Both the position numbers and the translations under genes were made by a program. Positions 1 through 6,894 of a DNA stretch of 10,329 nucleotides are shown here, piece after piece. Where the stretch lies: assembly GCA_003024985.2 (NCBI GenBank), contig PXIH01S0013226.1, one strand, 5' to 3'. The notes under the pieces are model-generated. The model saw only the letters and a list, made by a program, of their open reading frames with translations, was not told the origin of the DNA and made no database searches. Within the stretch, counting starts at the first letter, position 1, and the number at the start of each line of letters is the position of its first letter. Source of the DNA: Euperipatoides rowelli. Lineage: Eukaryota > Onychophora > Udeonychophora > Euonychophora > Peripatopsidae.

Positions 1-131
1 CCCTATTGAGGTCTAGCTCTGGACCTACTGGTGGGGCATCTCCTCTTTTCTTCTGTAACTAAATAGTTGGAAGTTCGGAAGAAGCAGCTTGGCTACCGGA
101 AGGTTTACTTCCTTTGGCCACTTTTTCCATT
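1..131 (-). other. GC-richer block with possible interrupted minus-strand reading frame
   Basis: This block is visibly richer in G+C than the following 800 bases. On the minus strand an ATG at 130 opens 23 codons rich in Ser, Lys and Ala (MEKVAKGSKPSGSQ...), then TAG. The same frame resumes after that stop as KKRGDAPPVGPELDLNR to the window edge. It could be the start of a transposon gag/ORF1-like frame, a decayed exon, or chance. I do not recognise the family. Confidence 0.2.
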
Positions 132-920
132 CTTCGTAATGGGTTTGAATTCTTTAGGAGACAGCTTAAATTCTTATTTGTTTTTGTATGTGTCTTTTTG
201 CATATTAAAGGTTTGAAGTAGTGTTTGTTCAACTTGTCAGATTACAACCGTTATTTTGTATTGGGTTCAATTTTATGGTTATTTCCCTGCTGGTGTAAAT
301 TATTTGGCAAGTTAGCAATAATTAGTATTGGTTTTAAGTTAAAACCATTTGATTGAAATTTCTGTAGTTCAGCTCAGAAGATCTGATTATATTTGTAATT
401 AATAGGCCATTAATTTACTTATACTGTACTTTTGGTTTCCTACAAGCTTCTTTGATAATTCATCATTTACAACAGAGGTGTTGATTTCGGGATCTGCTGA
501 CGTCTTTGTTATGTATTAAAATCATGATGTTGCGATTATAATTTATTGTTCAGGTATTAAATATTTTACGCATTATTATACTGTATATTCAATTTCACCT
601 TTATTTTATAGTTTATGTTTTTGGAGTTGGTTGTGAAATTTATAAAGAAAAAAGTTTTATTACAAAAAAAAATAAGATTTCTATTCTTGACTTGCTAAAC
701 AAAATAACTAATAAGACTGAGAAATGAAAATAAGTTCTACAAACCACTCATGAAAAAAATTAATTTTACAAAACAATAACAAGGAAAGACAACAACTAAT
801 TTCAAAACAATTATTAAAGCTAATGGTAGATTTGAATTTCCATTTAGAAAAACATAATTTTGAAGGCAACTGAGAAAGTTTTTAAAATTAGTCTGTTTCC
901 ATTTTGCGTTTTAACTGAAA
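132..920. other. AT-rich intron or 5' flank, no gene seen
   Basis: This stretch is AT-rich with scattered homopolymers, including AAAAAAAAAATAAG near 665. No open frame, repeat with recognisable ends or RNA gene could be supported. Since exon A is internal, it most likely belongs to the preceding intron. Confidence 0.5.
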
Positions 921-935
921 CATTTGTTTTTTCAG
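921..935 (+). other. 3' splice site (acceptor) of exon A
   Basis: A pyrimidine-rich stretch ending TTTTTTCAG lies immediately before the open exon. AAC/AAT-type branch-point candidates lie 10-25 bases upstream (TTAACTG at 911). Reading starts in phase 0 if the first codon is ATG at 936. Confidence 0.75.
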
Positions 936-1095
936 ATGAATTGTCAAGTCCATGTATTGAACTATTTGGAACAGCACGGACGAGTGGCAGATATTGATCA
1001 TTTCCAAAAAGAATTATGCACTAATAGTTACTATGATTCACTCACTCTAGCTAGAGATCTAAATGACGGTTTACAAGATATGTTTATGGAGATTG
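936..1095 (+). CDS. C16orf89: Internal exon A of a C16orf89-like (DUF4735) protein, partial gene
   Basis: The exon is open over 53 codons plus one base. It is preceded by a pyrimidine tract ending TTTTTTCAG and followed by the donor GTAAGT. The peptide starts MNCQVHVLNYLEQ and ends with a D-M-F-M-E-I segment. It resembles the part of vertebrate C16orf89 that runs from a C-x-x-H-x-L helix through a second Cys to the hallmark D-I-F-M-E-N motif. From family knowledge, C16orf89 is a poorly characterised, probably secreted protein enriched in vertebrate thyroid; its function in invertebrates is unknown. Codon 1 being ATG is probably incidental: vertebrate homologues have about 200 residues before this point, so upstream exons should lie left of the window. 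The exon ends in phase 1 and joins exon B as GAA (Glu). Family assignment is from remembered similarity, not a search. Confidence 0.78.
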
Positions 1096-1101
1096 GTAAG
1101 T
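1096..1101 (+). other. 5' splice site (donor) of exon A
   Basis: GATTG|GTAAGT is a near-consensus donor. Without splicing the frame hits TAG at 1101. Using it leaves one base (G) that joins AA from 6895 to give a Glu codon, so the two exons are phase-compatible. Confidence 0.85.
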
Positions 1102-1570
1102 AGGGTTCATATTATATTTGTTTATGTGTATATGCTTATTATCCAAAGTACTAGAGCAGTAACTATAGATTTTTATTCATAGTGCTTCCATTGTTTACCA
1201 CTTACTGTATAATGAATGTTGTTGTGTATGAGTTGGTGGGACTGTGGTGTACACCTTATTATATAAGTTATCCCATCTGTTGCTTGTTTGGGATATTTTT
1301 TTAGCCCCTTGTGCATCAGAAATAGATAATCTGTCTACTGATCTTTAAAAAAACATGCCAAAGAAAAGGACTTAGCCAAAATTCTATACTTTTTAGTCTA
1401 ATCTAAAAATGATCGTTTGCCTCGATGTTGTGCATTGACGTGTTGAATGCAAGTGAAATGATTCAGTGTGTCACTTGTACGCTAACTTGTTAATAGGTAT
1501 TTTCTTCTTTAATTTTTAACCAATTAAATCTCAAAATCACAAGGATTTAAGATTTTATGTTTAATTTTAA
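1102..1570. other. Intronic AT-rich sequence without recognisable element
   Basis: This is the start of the 5.8-kb intron. The only structure noted is a 7-bp inverted repeat CAAGTGA...TCACTTG around 1450-1479, which is too short to interpret. No coding or transposon signature was seen. Confidence 0.5.
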
Positions 1571-1622
1571 GCAGACCATGTATCCGGCAGAAACATGGAG
1601 GCTAGCGAGAAGCGTAGGGATC

Positions 1623-1630
1623 GCCTAGAG
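1623..1630 (+). repeat. Left target-site duplication of the hAT MITE
   Basis: GCCTAGAG directly precedes the CAGTG end and is identical to the 8 bases after the right end. Confidence 0.85.
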
Positions 1631-2078
1631 CAGTGTTTCTCAACCACCGGTCCACATGGATGTGGACCGGTGGCGATCCATAGAAAAATTTCACTGGTCC
1701 AGAGAAAAATACCCGTAAATAAAAATTTAAAAAAATACAGCTTTATATCACATTATTATTACATTGTTATCATTGCTAATTATTATTATTATTAAATGAT
1801 GAGCGTAAGGATGTTAAAGTAGATCAGTAAAGAAAATTTACTTCACTACCGACAAAGTTTTAACGTCACATGACTATCAACTGTGATTGTCATTTTTTTA
1901 ACGGCAGTAATAAGTTAAGAGTATGAGTAACGTTTTCACGTTTAGAGACAATCAACACTGTCGCGCTGCGACACTTACTATTAAAAAATAAACATAATTC
2001 ATTGTCTCATATTTACCCGTCTACGTAAAATTATCCGTCCGTCTGGCTGGTCCGCGATACAAAGGTTTAGAAACACTG
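1631..2078. mobile_element. Non-autonomous hAT-type element (MITE), 448 bp
   Basis: The left end reads CAGTGTTTCTCAACC and the right end, reverse-complemented, reads CAGTGTTTCTAAACC, so the terminal inverted repeats agree at 14 of 15 positions. Perfect 8-bp direct repeats GCCTAGAG flank the element at 1623-1630 and 2079-2086. The length of the duplication, the CAG...CTG ends and the T-T-C-T-C-A-A-C-C core are typical of the hAT superfamily. The interior has no transposase frame. The insertion sits inside the LINE relic, and removing it with one duplication restores collinearity of the LINE blocks, so it is the younger of the two. Confidence 0.85.
1644..1673. repeat. Perfect GC-rich hairpin in the MITE left end
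   Basis: Arms CCACCGGTCCACAT (1644-1657) and ATGTGGACCGGTGG (1660-1673) are exact reverse complements with only GG between them. Subterminal hairpins are known in hAT elements, but a 14-bp perfect GC-rich one in AT-rich surroundings is notable. Confidence 0.9.
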
Positions 2079-2086
2079 GCCTAGAG
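2079..2086 (+). repeat. Right target-site duplication of the hAT MITE
   Basis: GCCTAGAG directly follows CACTG at 2078 and exactly matches the left copy. Confidence 0.85.
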
Positions 2087-2395
2087 GCATTTCTGGTGCT
2101 CACATAGAATGACAAGGATTTCATGGACAGAAAGTAAGAGCAATGAATAGGTTCTTCGCCAAGTAAAAGAGAAAAGAAGGTTACTCAACATGATAAGGAA
2201 GAAAGACTACAGTGAATGTGCCATGCCTTCAGGCATGGAGGTCTGGTCATTGATGTCAATGATGTGCTTGAAGAAAAAATTGAGTGAATGAAACTATGTG
2301 GTAGGTAGGCCAAGAAAGAATTTCATTAAGCCATTGCAAAAGGAGATTGAGGCAAAAGGTTATTCAAAGTTAAAGAGGATGGTGTAGTAAACTGG

Positions 2396-2929
2396 TCACC
2401 ACTAACACCACATGTTTGAAAAAAGGTTCATTTAACTCATTGCGTAACTTATCCAATTTTCACAAATGATTTAGTATAAACTTGACCTTTATGTGATAGC
2501 TTATTCGTTTAGAAGATAAGTAGAAACCTTTTTTTTTTTTTTTAAACTTTTGCATAATGTTTTGACGGCAATTCTTTTGATTTGAACTTTTCTTTTCTAC
2601 CAATTTATTTGTGAAATTTGATATGCAGGGTTATATACACCGAATAAAACTAACTATAAGCTCAAATCAATTCTGAATCAAACCAGAAAATAATTATTGT
2701 TTTAGTTAGTTTTAATCCATACTTTTTTTTTTAAAGAGTTTTTCAAATACAGAAATTTTTTTTTAATAAAGCCAGATACATTAATTTTTTCTCTCCTCTA
2801 ATTAGTTAATAAATCGTTCCAGGGCTACAAAATAAAAAAAATAATGCTCACAATAATTTTATGAATAATTTTTTTTACTATGAAATAAAAATAAACAGGT
2901 GGGGAGTTTTAATTTCAGGATCCGCTTTA
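2396..2929. other. Intronic AT-rich sequence with T and A runs
   Basis: This contains long T tracts (about 2530-2543 and 2754-2763) and A/T-rich stretches. No open frame, element ends or RNA gene was recognised. Part of it could be the untranslated tail of the flanking LINE relics, which cannot be shown here. Confidence 0.45.
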
Positions 2930-3480
2930 TGCTTGCCCGGCGGGCTGTTGTTTGAAACTGTTATATGTTGTCCGTAACAATTTTTATATTGTCCNGGGCC
3001 GTCGGGCTGCCGATTTTTCGACCCCTGAAAGTCATGTAACATACTGCATGATTTTACAGGATTAACAATCATCTTATATTCATTTGCTTGTCTAACAATC
3101 TACTCTACCATATTCTGGATTTGTGCATTTATATTGCAGTCAGAACTACAATGAACAACAGTAAGGTCATCCATATACTTAAAACACCCAGGAAAATTTT
3201 CAGATATATTATTGGTAGCAATAATGAAAATATGTACCCCCAAAGATAGAACCTTGAGGAAACCTCGTTTGATGATGAGAATCTAAAATCCTCATTTGAA
3301 AAAGGAATTTGTAAATTTATAAATAAGATATTAATCAATTTATAAGGTATTTTATGTTGAATCAATTTATCAATGATTAGATTGTGGTCAATATAAAATT
3401 TTAAAAATCTCAACCCCCTCTCCGAATCCACCTCCTATTTTTCTATATATTTACAACATACTAAAAAGCCTGGTCGACAT
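2930..3480 (-). pseudogene. LINE reverse-transcriptase palm-domain relic
   Basis: Read on the minus strand, three frames together give the order of a LINE reverse transcriptase. First comes a D-Q-A-F-like stretch and YIDHNLIIDKLIQHKIPYKL (about 3340-3470), matching the A-F-D-x-V-D-H region. Next is RGFPQGSIFGG (PQG codons at 3251-3259). Then comes FPGCFKYMDDLTVVH with the catalytic YMDD at 3166-3177, followed by QANEYKMIVNPVKS (near 3065-3100), matching the W-A-x-x-N-x-M-x-x-N-P-x-K motif. The rest, to about 2935, fits the thumb-adjacent region weakly. Frameshifts between blocks and a TAG after N-M-V-E make it non-functional. Most LINEs have Y/F-A-D-D, so Met in the second place is a minority form or a decay change. 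There is an ambiguous base at 2995. The orientation is opposite to the LINE relic at 1571-2395, so it is a separate insertion. Confidence 0.7.
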
Positions 3481-4550
3481 TGGATTTTACGGTACATCAA
3501 AACAAAGAGATATGCCAACTCACCAATTCCGTCTTTTGTCAAATTGCTTAACAATACTTGTAAATGAGTGTTTAGTAGCTTTGGTCTAATTACTTAATAA
3601 TTTGTGTAAATGAATGGTTAATTTTTTTTTTATGATACATAATACTCATAGCTATAATTTTTTTAATTTTATTTATATTATATTCGTTCCAATCTTAACA
3701 ATATTGTGAAAACGAACCATATCCTTAGGGGCTAAGTTCATTTATGTAGATTATTTTGAAACAATTTATTACATATTTATGTAAGTTTCATGAATAATGC
3801 ATTGGATTGAATTTTAATAAGTTTATAAACACCTGATAATCATGATCAAGAATTACATTAATTATGAAAATGCCCTATATCTCAATATATCTACACTTGA
3901 AGATAAAAGAAGGTATTTATTCGGAAAATTTGCATTATCCTTTTTTTTTTTCAAGCTTATTATTTGACTAAGAATTCAAAAATGTCCGATAGAATTACTA
4001 GAAACTGAAATAAATATTTTCTGCCTTAAATAAGAACTGATTGATAGGCATGATCAGCCATTCAAAGACATTTGAGATCTATAAATGATTTAGAAATGTT
4101 TTATTTTAACTTACTTTTTACTTCTTGTAAACTTCATATATTTTTTAATGTAAAATTGACATATCCTGTTTTGGGGGCTAAAGTTACAAAACTTTGTTTA
4201 TGTTTATGATAAATAAACTATACTATATTTTATAAACTTTATTATTAAAGCCTTTTGGTAAGCTATTATTGACTTGTTGCAAAAAACTGTATTTATGTAT
4301 GCGTAGCCTTATTTGTATTCTGAGGAGTTCTGCAAATTATTAATGAAGCCACTGCAAGAGGGGGGAGGGATGCTACTTGCAAACAGTAGGAAAGGTTTCC
4401 ATTATGTAATTCCAAAGTGACTAAATCACATGACTTACTACCTTTTTTGTTTATTTAGTGCATCATATAATATATTGGCATGAAAATGTTAGGGCATAGT
4501 CATTCTCCCTCTCCTCACTCAAAGTGAAATTTTGTTCTCTTTTGAAAGCA
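3481..4550. other. About 1 kb of intronic AT-rich sequence, nothing recognised
   Basis: This region is very AT-rich with T runs near 3620 and 3940 and a G run near 4360-4367. I saw no coding frame, terminal repeats, tandem array or RNA gene on either strand. Confidence 0.5.
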
Positions 4551-4721
4551 TGTGAAGATAAAGTCTTTAAGTAATCTTACCTCTAGGAAAGATAACAAGG
4601 AACAGAATGAACGTCTATCGTTCGAAAGCATAAGCCAACTGAAGCTGGCATAATGCTGTATAAGCATTATCAGTTCATATTATGTTAATATATGACAGCA
4701 TTGACGGTGCAATACATAACA
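4551..4721 (-). repeat. Probable 3' LTR of the Ty3/Gypsy relic
   Basis: On the minus strand the segment begins TGTTATGTATTG directly after a purine-rich tract and ends ...TCTTCACA, giving TG...CA ends as in retrotransposon LTRs. The length would be 171 bp, which is short but within the Gypsy range. It contains a perfect hairpin with 8-bp arms (4650-4657 and 4663-4670). The second LTR is absent, so the far boundary at 4551 is inferred only from the terminal dinucleotides. Confidence 0.45.
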
Positions 4722-4740
4722 GTTACCCTGTCCTTTAAAG
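4722..4740 (-). other. Polypurine tract before the LTR
   Basis: Minus-strand AAAGGACAGGG, followed by TAAC and then the LTR start TGTTATG, is in the expected place for the plus-strand primer of a Ty3/Gypsy element, just after the pol stop at 4749-4751. Confidence 0.5.
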
Positions 4741-4748
4741 GCCTAACC

Positions 4749-5666
4749 TCAGTGGGGTTTACATACTCTACGAGGGTATCTGGGTGATGGTTCTAGGTCC
4801 ATTGGTTCCGGTGATACTGGAGGTTCTGGGAGGATGAGCTGTTTGTGCTTTATCAGTGTATTCAGCATTTAGGTGACTCCAATCCATGTGTTGATGAGGG
4901 TGTTGTTTTGGACCATTTTCCTCAGGTAGTGAGCAGGGACATAGTTGATTGTAATGTCTTTTTCCCGTTTGCCCAATTCCAAAGTTTACCATGAAGGTTA
5001 CTGGTGTTAAAATTGCTTTTATGGTTCCTTCAAACCAACATGGTCCTCTTTTGGTGTGGTGTAAGGATTTCACTAAGACACGTCCAATTCTGTATTTTCC
5101 CTTATAACTGGTGTGTTTAGTAGTTGGTGTTATAATTGGGAGTGGGTTTAGTTTTTTAGACGGCTGCGAATATTTTGACCTAATAGCATTTCAGCTGGTG
5201 TCAATTTAAGAGTGCTATGCCGGGTTGACCTATACGTGAAAAGCATTTCATTAATCCATACTTCTAATGAGACTGATCTTTCTCCGTCAAGTTTGTTTAA
5301 GAAGGTCTTTAATGTGTCATTGAATCGCTCTACTTGGCCGTTGTGGGATGGGTGGTAAGGTGATATGTTGTGACTGATACCCCTATTGCTACAAAACTTT
5401 TCAAAGCTGCTTGCATTGCGTTGTGATCCAATATGTGTTATAATTTGTTAAGGATAACCAAATTTGCTGAAGTATTCTTCTAATGTAATTAGAATTGTTT
5501 GGGTGTCAGTTCCTTTTAATATTTTTACTTCTGGCCAGTGAGAGAAAGCATCTGTGGTTACTAAAAACATCTTATCTCCATATGGACCTAGTAGTGTAAT
5601 TGGAGTCTTTCCTATGGATCTTTTGGTTTGATCCATCTGCGGTGCTTGGGTGCCTTTGTTTAATCT
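4749..5666 (-). pseudogene. Ty3/Gypsy retrotransposon integrase (pol 3' end), truncated and broken
   Basis: The minus strand encodes the catalytic core and C-terminal part of a Gypsy-type integrase, which joins element cDNA to host DNA. LLGPYGDKMFLVTTDAFSHWPE (about 5530-5595) carries the first catalytic Asp. GISHNISPYHPSHNGQVERF (5323-5382) carries the catalytic Glu. The region normally bearing the second Asp (about 5420-5445) reads ITHIGSQ, with His in the Asp position. Farther on are AEMLLGQNIRSR, GPCWFEG and MVNFG...TGKRHYNQL, typical of the C-terminal module. Breaks are an in-frame stop at 5448-5450, a frame change at the A-run near 5150 and another near 4768. The zinc-binding N-terminus, reverse transcriptase, protease and gag are missing, and similarity fades around 5666. 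It is antisense to the host gene and inactive. Confidence 0.8.
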
Positions 5667-5750
5667 TTATCATGGAATTTTTGTCAGTCTGTGTTTACTT
5701 CTGTTACTTCATTAATTAACAAAAGTAGACACCAGGGTAATGACAAATCA

Positions 5751-6320
5751 CATTCACTTTGTGCTTCTCAGTTGTGCAGAAACAACATATGTCCTTGCTT
5801 TATATTTTGACTTTTTTTTTCACTTTCACTTTGTGCTTCTCGGTGGTGCAGAAATAACTTATGTCCTTGCTTTATATTTTGACTTTTTTTTTTTTCACTT
5901 TCACTTTGTGCTTCTCAGTGGTGCAGAAATAACATGTCCTTGCTTTATATTTTGACTTTTTTTTTTTCACTTTCACTTTGTGCTTCTCAGTAGTGCAGAA
6001 AAAAAAATCAAAATAATTTTGATTTTTTTTTTTTTCACTTTCACTTTGTGTTTCTCAGTAGTGCAGAAATAACTTAGTCCTTGCTTTATATTTTGACTAT
6101 TTTTTTTTCACTTTCACTTTGTGCTTCTCAGTAGTGCAGAAATAACTTATGTCCTTGCATTATATTTTGATTTTTTTTTTTCACTTTCACTTTGTGTTTT
6201 TCAGTAGTGCAGAAATAACTTATGTCCTTGCTTTATATTTTGACTTTTTTTCACTTTGTGCTTCTCAGTAGTGCAGAAATCACTTATGGCCTTGCTTTAT
6301 ATTTTGACTTTTTTTTTCAC
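5751..6320. repeat. Tandem repeat array, eight ~72-bp units
   Basis: Eight head-to-tail copies read CACTTTCACTTTGTGCTTCT then CAGTAGTGCAGAAATAACTT and ATGTCCTTGCTTTATATTTTGAC followed by 7-12 T. The CAG (or equivalent) ends at 5771, 5843, 5918, 5990, 6058, 6131, 6204 and 6268, so the period is 64-75 bases, varying mostly in the T run. Copy 2 has CGG instead of CAG, and copy 4 has its centre replaced by an A/T palindrome. The array stops sharply at CACTATCGGC. It begins about 85 bases from the broken end of the Gypsy relic. Its open frames are repeat artefacts. Confidence 0.93.
5999..6031. repeat. Perfect A/T palindrome inside repeat copy 4
   Basis: The arms are nine A then TCAAAAT (5999-6014) and ATTTTGA then nine T (6016-6031), exact over 16 bases with a single central A. 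It replaces the ~35-bp TAACTTATGTCCTTGC... centre found in the other copies. Confidence 0.85.
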
Positions 6321-6395
6321 TATCGGCTGTGACGATATTTATACAAAGGGTACTATTGAGTTAAATTGTATCTAGGACACATGAGGAAATGAGAT

Positions 6396-6406
6396 CCCCC
6401 CCCCCC
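6396..6406 (+). repeat. Poly-C run (11 C)
   Basis: Eleven consecutive C, followed by TCC, in an AT-rich intron. It is a candidate length-polymorphic tract; assembled length may be inexact. Confidence 0.8.
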
Positions 6407-6553
6407 TCCTTGATTCCCTAGGTTAAATGGAGATTGAGTTACATATTTTTTTTTTTTTAAAGCTGATGATATTGTACGCTAGGACGATGAGTTAGAATTA
6501 TTTGCCTTTAAAATATCGCATTTAAATAGTTCTAAAGAATAATGTGTCACGTA

Positions 6554-6664
6554 AATGATAAATTTGGCTTTTGGGAGATATGATTTTTAATTACCTAAAA
6601 TCTAATGATCTTGATTTTGGTTAATTAAAAATCATATTCTCCCAAAGGCCAAAAATCATCAATT
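6554..6664. repeat. Long imperfect inverted repeat (hairpin of ~110 nt)
   Basis: The left arm (6554-6602) and right arm (6613-6664) are near-complementary around a 10-base loop TAATGATCTT. The strongest pairing is GGCTTTTGGGAGATATGATT and following TTTAATTA against its partner TAATTAAAAATCATATTCTC and following CCAAAGGCC, with about one mismatch and one bulge in 29. Pairing continues inward (TAATTACCTAAAATC with GATTTTGGTTAATTA) and outward less exactly. It may be a foldback transposon remnant or the source of an intronic hairpin RNA. Confidence 0.8.
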
Positions 6665-6876
6665 ATAGGCTTTTAATATTCTACATTTGCAATTAAATTG
6701 AATAATTAACCTGCCTATTTTAGTCACTGAAGAGCTAACTTGGAAACATTTTTACCAACTACCGGTACCTCAATTTGCTATTTACCCCCTCCCATCTTAA
6801 ACTTGCATTCCAGTGCCTATATAGTTTACTTTTTTATTTTACCAATTTAATTGCCAAAAACCTTTGCTTAATCAGT
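6665..6876. other. Intron end, no element recognised
   Basis: AT-rich sequence leading to the exon B acceptor. Nothing beyond the splice signal was supported. Confidence 0.5.
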
Positions 6877-6894
6877 ATTTTTTTTTTCTTTCAG
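6877..6894 (+). other. 3' splice site (acceptor) of exon B
   Basis: A strong polypyrimidine run (TATTTTTTTTTTCTTTCAG-like) sits directly before AATTCATCTGTCC. It is compatible with phase 1 from exon A. The upstream TGCTTAATC around 6865 is a reasonable branch-point candidate. Confidence 0.85.

Larger units (their letters stand above)
1571..2395 (+). pseudogene. LINE (non-LTR) reverse-transcriptase C-terminal relic, split by a MITE
   Basis: Two collinear pieces (about 1571-1630 and 2079-2395) carry the C-terminal signature of animal LINE endonuclease/reverse-transcriptase proteins, often mis-annotated as 'craniofacial development protein 2-like'. In order they show Y-x-A-E-T-W (1581-1598), an E-K-R-x-x-R-L-E-A-F block interrupted exactly by the MITE, a D-F-M-D-R-K segment, VLRQVKEKRRLLNMIRKK from 2151, and GRPRKNFIKPLQKEIE with GYSKLKRM ending in a stop at 2388. 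At least two frame changes and internal stops separate these blocks, so it is dead. The clade cannot be fixed from this end alone. It is in the same orientation as the host gene and lies wholly in the intron. Confidence 0.72.

Noticed and set aside
3129-3431. 100-codon minus-strand frame ending in membrane-like hydrophobic residues
   Set aside because: Its first part is in-frame LINE reverse transcriptase, and the hydrophobic tail is the out-of-frame reading of the PQGS-YMDD region, so it is not a membrane protein.
4768-5073. Independent 101-codon minus-strand gene
   Set aside because: It is the C-terminal part of the broken Gypsy integrase, and the apparent start is only a GTG inside the older frame.
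5740-5955. 71-codon plus-strand open frame rich in Phe and His
   Set aside because: It is the translation of three copies of the tandem repeat. It is open only because the units are similar, with no start context or family.
5751-6320. CRISPR-like array
   Set aside because: The copies are directly adjacent with no unique spacers, vary in length at T runs, and lie in a eukaryotic intron.
6864-6894. ATG at 6864 as the start of a protein with a hydrophobic MLNQYFFFL leader
   Set aside because: The leader is the translation of the polypyrimidine tract of the exon B acceptor, and splicing from exon A in phase 1 explains the frame better.
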